This document shows, in pieces, positions 23,804 to 30,703 of a stretch of 35,092 bases of DNA. The notes beneath the pieces are model-generated. The model was not told the DNA's origin. It was given only the letters and a program-made list of their open reading frames with translations, and did no database searches. How positions within the stretch are numbered: position 1 is the stretch's first letter; each line of letters starts with the position of its first letter. The stretch spans positions 1-35,092 of the IMG/VR virus record IMGVR_UViG_3300032293_000273; one strand, given 5' to 3'. Position numbers and translations under genes: made by a program. The DNA is from a virus.

Positions 23804-23893
23804 TATTGTTGACTGATGAAATCAGGATAAATAGTAAACAACAATATAAGAACCTAACAGAGTGAAAAGTCACGTCAAATAGTAAACTGTTAG
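23804..23893 (+). ncRNA. Tandem structured RNA element, two copies of one fold
   Basis: Copy 1 (23804-23846): outer stem TATTGTTG/CAACAATA, an unpaired A, inner hairpin CTGAT-GAA-ATCAG, then the linker GATAAATAGTAAA. Copy 2 (23854-23893): outer stem CTAACAG/CTGTTAG, A, inner hairpin GTGA-AAAG-TCAC, then GTCAAATAGTAAA. Both linkers are 13 nt and share AAATAGTAAA; both outer and inner stems differ in sequence but still pair. Eight bases separate the copies. No open frame covers them. A hairpin TCAGC/GCTGA (23775-23793) precedes, and a short TCTG-AGTA-CAGA hairpin with a T-run (23901-23920) follows. It could be a riboswitch-like leader of the 23946 gene, a free small RNA or a processing site. 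I do not recognise it as a known RNA family. Confidence 0.6.
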
Positions 23894-23945
23894 TATTATA
23901 TCTGAGTACAGAGGGATTTTTATTCATACACCAAAAACCAATCAT

Positions 23946-24128
23946 ATGCAGTACGTATTTCTTAAATCAGGGATAGAAATCAGATTCAACCCTGAAAAAT
24001 GTGATTTCTCTTTCAATGATAGAGGATATTTTGTTGGAGATGTAGGATTAGCCAGAGGGTCAGGATATATTAATGTGGAGAGTTTTACTTTCCATATGGA
24101 TGATATATCTTGTCATTGGGTTAATTAA
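23946..24128 (+). CDS. Small protein downstream of the tandem RNA, unknown
   Basis: 60 residues (MQYVFLKSGIEIRFNP..., FNDRGYFVGDVGLARGSGY). Strand-rich, single Cys at 18 and one near the end. The start is preceded by CCAATCAT and no Shine-Dalgarno. If the RNA element is regulatory in cis, this is the gene it would control. Confidence 0.55.
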   Translation: MQYVFLKSGIEIRFNPEKCDFSFNDRGYFVGDVGLARGSGYINVESFTFHMDDISCHWVN

Positions 24129-24151
24129 TTTGTTGCACATGGAATACATTA

Positions 24152-24188
24152 GAATATATATGCTGAGGCAACATTAGGCTATATATTC
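24152..24188 (+). repeat. Perfect 9-bp inverted repeat before the 24225 gene
   Basis: GAATATATA (24152-24160) and TATATATTC (24180-24188) with a 19-nt loop. A weak T-containing stretch follows (GCTTTCTT), so it may be a poor terminator or a leader hairpin. Confidence 0.45.
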
Positions 24189-24224
24189 GCTTTCTTACAC
24201 ACACACACATTAAAAAACATACAT

Positions 24225-24623
24225 ATGAAACTAGAACTTATTAAAGACGACAACAACAAACTTAGTGGTTACAAAATCATTAGGGAGACAGAAGATGAGC
24301 TCGAAGCCATTGAGATGGTTAGAGATATGTACTTCTGGGGACATTTAGGTAAGCTTAAATATGGTGGACGCAGTTCTGCTCCTGGAACTGATGACACGTC
24401 TGAGCTTAGATTTGTTACAGAAGAGTATGCAGAGCAGGAGAAGGCTGAACATTATAAGAAGTTAGAAGCATTAAGAGAGCAAAGAAACGAGCAATATATT
24501 TGTGAACAATGTGGTAATTCAGTAGATGGTAGCTTTGGTGATACAAGAGAAGAGGTTAAGTATTTTTCATCTAAGGGAGTAGAAACACTTAAAGTGTGCT
24601 CTCATTGTCACAATGAAGATTAA
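24225..24623 (+). CDS. Protein with C-terminal zinc ribbon, unknown
   Basis: 132 residues. N-terminal part is mixed (KLSGYKIIRETEDELEAIEM), a charged helix follows (EYAEQEKAEHYKKLEALREQ), and the C-terminal about 45 residues carry ICEQCGN and KVCSHCHNED, a CxxC/CxxC zinc ribbon. It is preceded by an AC-repeat leader free of G and followed by a strong terminator, so it is its own unit. Nucleic-acid or protein binding through the ribbon is likely; the role is unknown. Confidence 0.7.
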   Translation: MKLELIKDDNNKLSGYKIIRETEDELEAIEMVRDMYFWGHLGKLKYGGRSSAPGTDDTSELRFVTEEYAEQEKAEHYKKLEALREQRNEQYICEQCGNSVDGSFGDTREEVKYFSSKGVETLKVCSHCHNED

Positions 24624-24636
24624 TATATTAAATAAT

Positions 24637-24691
24637 ACATATCCTTTTGGATTAGCCTTGTACGTACGAAAGGTAAAGGATATGTTTTTTT
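24637..24691 (+). terminator. Intrinsic terminator after the zinc-ribbon gene
   Basis: ACATATCCTTT (24637-24647) pairs perfectly with AAAGGATATGT (24675-24685), with a small inner stem CCTT/AAGG, followed by seven T. Confidence 0.88.
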
Positions 24692-24716
24692 ATAACACAC
24701 ATTAACACACAAACAC

Positions 24717-24980
24717 ATGAACAACGAAATTCAAACAGAATTAATGACATCTATGGCTGCTGCTGTACCACTTAAACACCTATTTAGGCAAGTGGAAATG
24801 GCTATTAATGAGTATAAGAAAGATCCAACAGAGATGGCAGAGGATTATATAATATTCACAATGCACATTGCTCTTATGGGACGTATTATACAAAAAGGTC
24901 ATAGAACAAGCGAAGAGCTTAAACAAGACTTAATCAGTCAAGATCCAATTAATCATTTATTTAACGTAAACAACAATTAA
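24717..24980 (+). CDS. Small helical protein, unknown
   Basis: 87 residues, almost entirely helical (LKHLFRQVEMAINEYKKD, EDYIIFTMHIALMGRII). The start follows the G-free leader TAACACACATTAACACAC. First of three genes up to the terminator at 25374; the next two encode a lipoprotein and a membrane protein. Confidence 0.65.
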   Translation: MNNEIQTELMTSMAAAVPLKHLFRQVEMAINEYKKDPTEMAEDYIIFTMHIALMGRIIQKGHRTSEELKQDLISQDPINHLFNVNNN

Positions 24981-24985
24981 CAAAC

Positions 24986-25126
24986 ATGAAAAAGATTTTA
25001 TTTATTATGCTCGCAGCGATAGTTATGCTATCATCTTGTGTATCAGTGAGACAAACATGTCCTTCAACAGATCCACAATATTTCTACAAACAAGTGGGTG
25101 CAAAGCCTTATTATTACAAACGTTAA
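24986..25126 (+). CDS. Phage-encoded small lipoprotein
   Basis: 46 codons from the ATG at 24986 to TAA at 25124-25126. The protein begins MKKILFIMLAAIVMLSSC: two Lys, a hydrophobic core and the lipobox LSSC with the acceptor Cys at 18. The mature part is 29 residues with one more Cys and a Tyr/Lys-rich end. It would be exported and anchored in the inner or outer membrane. Such tiny phage lipoproteins can block superinfection or act in lysis (o-spanin); the sequence does not decide. It starts 5 nt after the previous stop. Confidence 0.75.
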   Translation: MKKILFIMLAAIVMLSSCVSVRQTCPSTDPQYFYKQVGAKPYYYKR

Positions 25127-25135
25127 TAACATATT

Positions 25136-25345
25136 ATGAAAAAGCTAAATATTATTATGTCAGTTTTGCTATTAGTATGTACCACTGTATTACTCACTGG
25201 ATTACCATTGGTGGTTCAGCTTGACTTTGGTCAATGGCTTGTATTAACATGTCTTATACTAATGGGATATACAGGTTCTTATCTATACTTTGATAACTAT
25301 CTTGATTTTGTTAAGATGGAAGAGAGGTTAAAGCGTGAAGATTAG
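25136..25345 (+). CDS. Small two-segment membrane protein
   Basis: 69 residues: transmembrane segments at about 7-27 (IMSVLLLVCTTVLLTGLPLV) and 33-52 (WLVLTCLILMGYTGSYLYF), then a charged cytoplasmic tail (VKMEERLKRED). It lies 9 nt after the lipoprotein gene and ends 28 nt before a terminator. A holin is one possibility by size and topology, but nothing specific shows it. Confidence 0.65.
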   Translation: MKKLNIIMSVLLLVCTTVLLTGLPLVVQLDFGQWLVLTCLILMGYTGSYLYFDNYLDFVKMEERLKRED

Positions 25346-25373
25346 TGTTTGTTTAATATGTGTGTTTGAAATG

Positions 25374-25404
25374 AGGACTCTGCTCCCCCCAGCAGGGTCC
25401 TTTT
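25374..25404 (+). terminator. Intrinsic terminator after the membrane-protein gene
   Basis: AGGACTCTGCT (25374-25384) pairs with AGCAGGGTCCT (25391-25401) over 11 bp with one G-U pair and a C-rich loop, then TTTTG. Confidence 0.88.
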
Positions 25405-25432
25405 GTTTTCTCACAAATATTAACGACATTTG
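25402..25432 (+). promoter_or_regulatory. Likely Bacteroidota-type promoter
   Basis: TTTG (25402-25405), exactly 19 nt, GACATTTG (25425-25432); only the first base of the -7 differs from TAnnTTTG. The -33 overlaps the terminator T-run, and the ATG follows 24 nt after the -7. Confidence 0.5.
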
Positions 25433-25456
25433 TAATAACCAATTAAACGATATTAT

Positions 25457-25996
25457 ATGTTCATTCTAGCTAAACTAGTATTCAAATCATATCTGCCTGA
25501 GGAATTAAAGCCAGGCATGTGGTTTGTATCCAAGCATAGAGATGTGGTGTATGGTGCAGTTTATGAATACCTGCGTGTACACCAATTACAGACAGTTCCT
25601 CAGGATATGGACAGCTACATTGCAAATAATGGAGCACCTGTTGAACCATATATTGTCCAACCAATGGTCAATGCTGATGATGTAGAAGAGATCTTGGCAT
25701 TCCCCAACCAAATAGGATGGTGGGATGATGAAGACTCAGATGACATAGAAGACTTGTCTGTAGCTATAATAAACAAAAACATATATGGTGAGAATGGTGA
25801 GAATGGACTAATAGCATTATATGTTGATGATTATGTTAGACAGCCAATATTAGTAGAAGGTCAAGTTGTTATTAGAGATTCATATGCTGTGAATGAGGTG
25901 AAAGAAGAGAAAGATGATGAGATGTGGGACGATATGGATGATAATGATAACGATGACTATAATAAAGAGTATTATGAAGACCATAACACAGAGTAA
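25457..25996 (+). CDS. Acidic protein of unknown function
   Basis: 179 residues. N-terminal half is mixed (LPEELKPGMWFVSKHRDVVY, EILAFPNQIGWWDDEDSDD). The last about 30 residues are almost only Asp, Glu, Asn and Tyr (DDMDDNDNDDYNKEYYEDH), a strongly acidic tail that could mimic DNA or bind a basic partner. Function not recognised. It overlaps the next gene by 23 nt. Confidence 0.65.
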   Translation: MFILAKLVFKSYLPEELKPGMWFVSKHRDVVYGAVYEYLRVHQLQTVPQDMDSYIANNGAPVEPYIVQPMVNADDVEEILAFPNQIGWWDDEDSDDIEDLSVAIINKNIYGENGENGLIALYVDDYVRQPILVEGQVVIRDSYAVNEVKEEKDDEMWDDMDDNDNDDYNKEYYEDHNTE

Positions 25997-26162
25997 AAGC
26001 GTTGTACAACAAGTATTAGACTTATTATATAAGAATAAAACAGTTGAAAATCAACCATTAAAGCTTGAGATAAAGCTTAGGTCTACTGCCACACCAGATG
26101 AGCAGCTGGACATAAATCAATGGCATCAGTTAATTCATGAGATGAATAACAAAAAAAGTTAG
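25974..26162 (+). CDS. Small helical protein, unknown
   Basis: 62 residues from the ATG at 25974 (MKTITQSKSVVQQVLDLL). The frame is open from 25914, but that start would overlap the acidic gene by 83 nt and give an odd Met/Ile-rich start; the downstream ATG is preferred. Ends with TAG, 30 nt before a terminator. Confidence 0.55.
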   Translation: MKTITQSKSVVQQVLDLLYKNKTVENQPLKLEIKLRSTATPDEQLDINQWHQLIHEMNNKKS

Positions 26163-26191
26163 ACGTGGAATAGTGGTTAGTTAGTAAAGAC

Positions 26192-26219
26192 AAGGCCCTG
26201 CAGAAATGTGGGGCCTTTA
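26192..26219 (+). terminator. Intrinsic terminator
   Basis: AAGGCCCTGCA (26192-26202) pairs with TGTGGGGCCTT (26207-26217) over 11 bp with two G-U pairs and a GAAA loop, followed by a T-rich stretch (TTATTATTTATTT). Confidence 0.85.
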
Positions 26220-26251
26220 TTATTTATTTATTTATTTAAAAACACATACAT

Positions 26252-26533
26252 ATGAAAAAGAACATGAAAATGTACTCAAAAGAAGAGTTAAGCACAATGC
26301 AAGAAATGGCTAAACAGCCTGTTTCAACAACCAAATTAGCTAGAAAGCTAGCTAAACAGTTCAACAGAACATACGCAGGAGTCTATTCAAAGCTATTGTT
26401 TATGCGTAGAGGCATAACAGTAGAAGCAAAGATTGCTGCTACAAAGACACCAGTCCAAACCAAAAGTCACACAATTAGTAGTAGACCTACCAAGATAGAG
26501 ATATCTGATGCAGGTATGACATTTTATTTCTAA
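26252..26533 (+). CDS. Basic helix-turn-helix-like protein
   Basis: 93 residues, net basic. Residues about 8-50 (EELSTMQEMAKQ, STTKLARKLAKQFNRTYAGV) look like a SANT/homeodomain-type helix bundle in which LARKLAKQFNRT spaces two helices. The C-terminus is Thr/Lys-rich and ends in strands. DNA binding is likely; no closer family. The leader (AAAACACATACAT) has no G. Confidence 0.6.
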   Translation: MKKNMKMYSKEELSTMQEMAKQPVSTTKLARKLAKQFNRTYAGVYSKLLFMRRGITVEAKIAATKTPVQTKSHTISSRPTKIEISDAGMTFYF

Positions 26534-26554
26534 CAACAATAAATACTAACAACC

Positions 26555-26803
26555 ATGTCTTACACTCTAGTCTTCAGTGCTAAACCGCACAGCAAACGTA
26601 CAATTACAGTGTACGAACCAACAACACAAACCTCGTCTCCTTATGTTAAAACAATTAGAGCATGCTCTAAGCTAATAGATGCCATCTTTGCAGCTAAAAT
26701 ACAGCAAAGACCAACTAAGCGTATACATATGAAAGGAGGCAGATATATGTACATCACCTCTGATGAGTATCAACTAGTCAGAGTAAAAAACTTCCAAAGA
26801 TGA
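26555..26803 (+). CDS. Small basic protein, unknown
   Basis: 82 residues, strand-rich with many Arg/Lys (KPHSKRTITVYE, KRIHMKGGRYMYI). Preceded by a 21-nt G-free gap. Its stop overlaps the next ATG as ATGA. Nucleic-acid binding is possible from charge only. Confidence 0.6.
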   Translation: MSYTLVFSAKPHSKRTITVYEPTTQTSSPYVKTIRACSKLIDAIFAAKIQQRPTKRIHMKGGRYMYITSDEYQLVRVKNFQR

Positions 26804-26955
26804 TATATTTTATTATCTTTGTGTTAGTCATCTTTAATATATGGCTGTCCTATGAGTTTCATAGGGCACCATATATGGATGATGATGGTCACATAATAAA
26901 CAAGAAAAATGATATTACAGTTAAATCCAATGATACCAATAGTGAGAGTCTGTGA
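26800..26955 (+). CDS. 51-residue membrane-anchored microprotein
   Basis: The ATG at 26800 overlaps the preceding stop (ATGA); 51 codons end in TGA at 26953-26955. A single transmembrane helix at the N-terminus (MIYFIIFVLVIFNIWLS) is followed by a polar tail with DDDG. The ATGA coupling supports it. Function unknown. Confidence 0.6.
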   Translation: MIYFIIFVLVIFNIWLSYEFHRAPYMDDDGHIINKKNDITVKSNDTNSESL

Positions 26956-27115
26956 TAAGATGGAAGGCTATGCTTTTCTGGTTATTGATTATAGCCAAGA
27001 ACATAACCTTTTATTTACATGTGCAATGGATGATGGAGAGATATGGACACTGACAAACAAGGAGATTAGATTCTGTAAGAACATATCATTAGAGAGATAT
27101 AATGTTAATTTATAA
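26909..27115 (+). CDS. Small protein, unknown
   Basis: 68 residues (MILQLNPMIPIVRVCDKME..., LLFTCAMDDGEIWTLTNKEI), strand-rich with a barrel-like pattern. It overlaps the microprotein gene by 47 nt in another frame, a long overlap, so one of the two starts could be wrong. Confidence 0.55.
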   Translation: MILQLNPMIPIVRVCDKMEGYAFLVIDYSQEHNLLFTCAMDDGEIWTLTNKEIRFCKNISLERYNVNL

Positions 27116-27126
27116 AACAATTAAAG

Positions 27127-27399
27127 ATGGCAAAGAGTAAAAAAAACCTCATAGATGGATACTTCTTCATGAGTGTAATTGATGGTGAAGTAAATATAGA
27201 CTGTTCAGGTCATGATGCTAAAATAGCTGCAGCATTTGCAACAATCATTGTTGGCAATGATAAAGAAGGAGCTGGTGTAAAGAGCATATTAGCCACAGCT
27301 ATTGCTATTGCTGCTGCTGAATTAGAAAATGAGAAATATATTTCTAAAAAGAGCAATAAAGTGCACAAAACAGTGAAAAAAGAGGCAAAAAAGAAATAA
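27127..27399 (+). CDS. Small protein with Lys-rich tail, unknown
   Basis: 90 residues. The middle is an Ala/Ile-rich helix (SILATAIAIAAAELENEKYI), and the end is strongly basic (KVHKTVKKEAKKK). The start is 11 nt after the previous stop. The Ala-rich stretch is interrupted by polar residues, so an amphipathic helix is more likely than a membrane segment. Confidence 0.65.
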   Translation: MAKSKKNLIDGYFFMSVIDGEVNIDCSGHDAKIAAAFATIIVGNDKEGAGVKSILATAIAIAAAELENEKYISKKSNKVHKTVKKEAKKK

Positions 27400-27409
27400 A
27401 TTTCCAATT

Positions 27410-27793
27410 ATGAGAAATATATTGCACATTGTAGTACTATTATTCAGTCTGAATGTATGTGCTCAAACAACAGCTGTCCAAGTACAGCATGGTAAATACA
27501 TCAATAAGCAGTGGAAATACAATGCACCAAAGGTGACTAATATTCCTGTTACACTTGACTATCCCAATGTTACTGTTGGAGATAGCACATACAAGCTCAC
27601 TGCTAACGTAGGAGATACAACAACTTCTACATATAATCTTTACGTTTCACATTGCGTAAACAATAAGAACGCTGTAGGTACACTAGCTATTTGTATATAC
27701 AATGATGGTTCTTATTATCTGTCTGTATCCTATGGTAATCTAATTAGAAGATATACACTTAAATACAATGACTATGAAATGGGAAATAATTAA
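27410..27793 (+). CDS. Secreted protein with signal peptide
   Basis: 127 residues starting MRNILHIVVLLFSLNVCAQ: positive N-terminus, hydrophobic core and a CAQ end, the usual signal-peptide cleavage region in Bacteroidota. The mature part is strand-rich (KVTNIPVTLDYPNVTVGDS, DGSYYLSVSYGNLIRRYTLK). It would act in the periplasm or outside. No enzyme motif is visible. Phage proteins with this layout can alter the cell envelope or receptors, but this is inference. Confidence 0.7.
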   Translation: MRNILHIVVLLFSLNVCAQTTAVQVQHGKYINKQWKYNAPKVTNIPVTLDYPNVTVGDSTYKLTANVGDTTTSTYNLYVSHCVNNKNAVGTLAICIYNDGSYYLSVSYGNLIRRYTLKYNDYEMGNN

Positions 27794-27995
27794 TGATGCA
27801 CCAAAGGTTGGTGATGTCAGATTCAAAACCAAGTTTGCATGGCTACCAACACGTGTTCTAAGCAAGATAACTAACACAGATCATATGATATGGTTAGAGT
27901 TGTATATTGAAGAACAAGAGTACATAACAAAACATAATAGTTGGGATGGTTCATATCAAGTTTGGTACACTGTAGCTAAAACAATACATATATGA
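27774..27995 (+). CDS. Small protein, unknown
   Basis: 73 residues from MKWEIINDAPKVGDVR; an ATG two codons earlier (27768) is equally possible. Trp/Lys-rich strands (VRFKTKFAWLPTRVL, SYQVWYTVAKTIHI) suggest a small barrel. It overlaps the secreted-protein gene by 20 nt and the next gene by 4 nt. Confidence 0.6.
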   Translation: MKWEIINDAPKVGDVRFKTKFAWLPTRVLSKITNTDHMIWLELYIEEQEYITKHNSWDGSYQVWYTVAKTIHI

Positions 27996-28204
27996 AAACA
28001 GCAGTAGATTGGTTAGTAGACCATTTATATTTGGTTATACCTTATGAAGAAAGAAACTTTCTCGAAGGCTTAAGAAAAGAAGCACTTGAAAAAGAAAAAG
28101 AGCAGATAATGATGGCTTATAACGATGGGTATGTTAATAAAGCATTTGATAAACAAAGAAATCCATTAGAATACTATAACCAAACCTATAACCAAAAAAA
28201 ATAA
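27992..28204 (+). CDS. Small conserved phage protein (AVDWLVDHL type)
   Basis: 70 residues. The start AVDWLVDHLYLVIPYEE and the charged helix LEKEKEQIMMAYNDGYVN match a pattern I recall from many Bacteroidota phage proteins of unknown role. The 4-nt overlap with the preceding gene (ATGA) suggests coupling. Confidence 0.7.
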   Translation: MKTAVDWLVDHLYLVIPYEERNFLEGLRKEALEKEKEQIMMAYNDGYVNKAFDKQRNPLEYYNQTYNQKK

Positions 28205-28207
28205 CCT

Positions 28208-28297
28208 ATGAAGGTGATAATAATAACAATTATTGTATGGGAGATAGTAAGAGGAACACTAAGAAAGTTAATCCTAAAGTACATGAACGAAAGGTAA
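28208..28297 (+). CDS. 29-residue hydrophobic microprotein
   Basis: ATG at 28208, 29 codons, TAA at 28295-28297. A hydrophobic start (MKVIIITIIVWEIV) is followed by basic residues. It lies 3 nt after the previous stop and overlaps the next ATG by one base (TAATG). Such short frames can arise by chance; position and composition are the only support. Confidence 0.4.
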   Translation: MKVIIITIIVWEIVRGTLRKLILKYMNER

Positions 28298-28392
28298 TGT
28301 TTGCTTATTTTTCTATTGCTATACTTGCATGGATAGGGTTATTTGTAATGGGTGTATTTCAGAAGATTATAGAACTATTTAAAAAAGATTAA
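28297..28392 (+). CDS. 31-residue membrane microprotein
   Basis: ATG at 28297, 31 codons, TAA at 28390-28392, 2 nt before the polymerase ATG. Almost the whole chain is one transmembrane helix (YFSIAILAWIGLFVMGVF) with a Lys-rich end (KIIELFKKD). Function unknown; tight packing between genes supports it. Confidence 0.45.
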   Translation: MFAYFSIAILAWIGLFVMGVFQKIIELFKKD

Positions 28393-28394
28393 AT

Positions 28395-30347
28395 ATGAAT
28401 GTATTGATTTATGACATTGAAACACTCAAGGAGTTGTTTCTTGTGGTGGTGTACAAACCAGACACAGATGTTACATATGAATTCCAAGTGAGTGGATGGA
28501 CTAATCAATTAGATGCATTCATTAGATTCACAGAGGAACATGATGAACATTATTGGGTGGGCTATAATAATCTACGCTTTGATAGTCAAGTAGTTGAGCA
28601 TGTGCTCAGGAACTATGAACATTGGCATGAGATGAGTGGATTAGAGATATGTGCCATCATAGCACAGAAAGCTGCAGATACTATTCATGATGCAAACTTT
28701 GATGTATTTCCTGAGTATAAAGAAGAATGGTTGAGTCTTAAGCAATTAGATTTGTTCAAGATTAATCATTATGATAACAAGAATAGACGTGTGAGCCTGA
28801 AGAGATTGGAGTTTGAGATGGACTTTGAGAACATTGAAGAGATGCCAATACACCATCTTAAAGAGAACATGACCAAGGAAGAAGTTATTGAGACCATCTA
28901 CTATTGTCACAATGATGTGCAGGCTACATATGAGTTCTACAAGATAACTACAGGTGATACAGAACATCCATTGTATAAAGGTAATAACCAAATAGAACTG
29001 AGAGAAGATATATATGAAGAGTTTGGTATTCCTTGCTTAAACTATTCTGATTCCAAGATTGGTGATGAAATGATTAAGAAGTTTTATTGTGAACAGAAGG
29101 GTATACAGTATTCTGATCTTCCAAAGAAAGGACTATTCAGAAAGGATGTGAGAGTTAAAGATTGTATTGCTGATTATGTAGCATTCCAGACACCAGAGCT
29201 ACAAGAGTTCTTAAAGAGAATTAGCAAAGAACGTCTTACAATGAAGGACGAGTTTAAAGAATCATTAGAGTTTTATGGCAACACATACACCTTTGCAAAG
29301 GGTGGTCTTCACACAGAGAACAAGCCTAAAGTATTTGAAGCTGATGATGATACACTCATTGTAGATTGGGATGTGTCTAGCTATTATCCTGCCATCATCA
29401 TTAACAATGGTAAATATCCTGGACATCTAGGTTCTGAATTCCTTAGAGGTTACAAGACAATGTTTGATAAAAGACTTGAGCTTAAACCACTAGCTAAGAA
29501 GGACAAGAAGATTAAAGGTATTGTTGGTGCTCTAAAGCTTGCTGTTAACTCTGTGTATGGTAAGAGTTCTGATATGCAGTCGTGGATCTATGATAGACAA
29601 CTAACTATGTTTACCACTATTACAGGTGAACTCAGTCTTCTCATGCTCATCGAAGCATATGAACTAGCTGGCATACATGTTATATCTGCTAATACAGATG
29701 GAGTGACAATACTTGTAAAAAATGCAAGTTTTGATACTATGACTGCTATTAACAAGTGGTGGATGGATGTAACACAATATGAGCTGGAACGCACTGATTA
29801 TCAGAAGATTATATTCTCAACAGTAAATGACTATTTAGCAATTAAAACAGATGGAGAAATTAAAAAGAAAGGTGATTTCCTCACTGACTTTGAGCTACAC
29901 AAGAATAAGTCAGCTAGGATTGTACCTATTGCTCTCGAGCGTTATTATGTTAATGATATCCCTGTGGCTGATACCATTCGTAATCATACAAACATATTTG
30001 ACTTTTGCCTCAGGCAGAAGGCAAGCAAAGACTTTCACTACGAAGGTCACAGCAAAGAAAATAAAACAATCTACAACAAACTGATTAGATATTATGTATC
30101 TAACACTGGTGAGAAGTTATTGAAGGTGAAGAATGAAAACTCAGATAGTGGTGCAGCTGATGTAATACAAGTGGAGGCAGGTGAATGGGTGATGCATGTA
30201 TGCAATTATCTATTACCAGACCATCCATTAGACAACATCAATCATGCATATTATATTGAGCGTGCTGAGTCAATCATCAATAAAATACAGTTTGCAGGTA
30301 GAAAGAGAAAGATTATTGTTAACCCACAACAAATGACATTATTCTAA
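28395..30347 (+). CDS. Family B DNA polymerase
   Basis: 650 residues. Exonuclease (proofreading): Exo I YDIET (D7, E9), Exo II GYNNLRFD (N59, D63), Exo III YCHNDVQ (D174). Polymerase: motif A DVSSYYP (D326, S329, Y331), motif B KLAVNSVYG (K381, N385, Y388), motif C NTDGV (D435) in place of the usual DTDS. It is short for the family, with only about 50 residues between motifs A and B. It replicates the phage genome with the DnaB-like and DEIH helicases downstream. Some crAss-like phages have a family B enzyme and others a family A enzyme. All catalytic acids are present. Confidence 0.9.
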   Translation: MNVLIYDIETLKELFLVVVYKPDTDVTYEFQVSGWTNQLDAFIRFTEEHDEHYWVGYNNLRFDSQVVEHVLRNYEHWHEMSGLEICAIIAQKAADTIHDANFDVFPEYKEEWLSLKQLDLFKINHYDNKNRRVSLKRLEFEMDFENIEEMPIHHLKENMTKEEVIETIYYCHNDVQATYEFYKITTGDTEHPLYKGNNQIELREDIYEEFGIPCLNYSDSKIGDEMIKKFYCEQKGIQYSDLPKKGLFRKDVRVKDCIADYVAFQTPELQEFLKRISKERLTMKDEFKESLEFYGNTYTFAKGGLHTENKPKVFEADDDTLIVDWDVSSYYPAIIINNGKYPGHLGSEFLRGYKTMFDKRLELKPLAKKDKKIKGIVGALKLAVNSVYGKSSDMQSWIYDRQLTMFTTITGELSLLMLIEAYELAGIHVISANTDGVTILVKNASFDTMTAINKWWMDVTQYELERTDYQKIIFSTVNDYLAIKTDGEIKKKGDFLTDFELHKNKSARIVPIALERYYVNDIPVADTIRNHTNIFDFCLRQKASKDFHYEGHSKENKTIYNKLIRYYVSNTGEKLLKVKNENSDSGAADVIQVEAGEWVMHVCNYLLPDHPLDNINHAYYIERAESIINKIQFAGRKRKIIVNPQQMTLF

Positions 30348-30601
30348 TGGGTAAGATAAATCGCGAGACAATAGCTGACCACTTGGTAGACTACCAGTTA
30401 GGAATGATTGGTAAGTCTACACAAGAGGCACATATGACAAAAGAATGGTACAATAAATGGACCATGACACAAGAGCAACACGATCAGTTCAAAGCTTATG
30501 CATTACCACTAATCAAAAAAGTGTTTAAATGTAATAAGTCAAGAGCTGAGAGTACGTTTGATTTTTTTGATTTACAATTTGGATTACGTATTAAAAATTA
30601 A
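30347..30601 (+). CDS. Small conserved helical protein, unknown
   Basis: 84 residues, helical (NRETIADHLVDYQLGMIGK, WYNKWTMTQEQHDQFKAYAL, CNKSRAESTFDFFDLQFGLR). The ATG shares its A with the polymerase stop, so translation is coupled. I recall similar proteins in many phages, always without a known role. A replisome accessory is possible from context. Confidence 0.7.
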   Translation: MGKINRETIADHLVDYQLGMIGKSTQEAHMTKEWYNKWTMTQEQHDQFKAYALPLIKKVFKCNKSRAESTFDFFDLQFGLRIKN

Positions 30602-30605
30602 AACT

Positions 30606-30701
30606 ATGGAAAAGCAATTATTTGTTATTGATGGTTACAAGATCTGGGCTTATACAATAGAAGAAGCTCAAAAACATTACGAAATGATAAAAAACTTTTA
30701 A
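30606..30701 (+). CDS. 31-residue microprotein, unknown
   Basis: ATG at 30606, 31 codons (MEKQLFVIDGYKIWAYTIEE...), TAA at 30699-30701; 4 nt after one gene and 2 nt before the next. A strand-helix pattern of this kind occurs in short phage proteins. Support is positional. Confidence 0.5.
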   Translation: MEKQLFVIDGYKIWAYTIEEAQKHYEMIKNF

Positions 30702-30703
30702 TT

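Noticed and set aside
23811-23845. Hammerhead ribozyme (CTGATGA present)
   Set aside because: The required GAAA after stem II and the cleavage triplet are missing; the bases form the inner hairpin of the tandem element instead.
24130-24171. Third copy of the tandem RNA (TGTTGC/GCAACA stem)
   Set aside because: The outer stem could pair, but the AAATAGTAAA linker and the inner hairpin are absent.
25036-25224. 62-codon plus frame over the lipoprotein and membrane-protein genes
   Set aside because: It is a shadow; the lipobox protein in another frame and the 25136 gene explain the stretch better.
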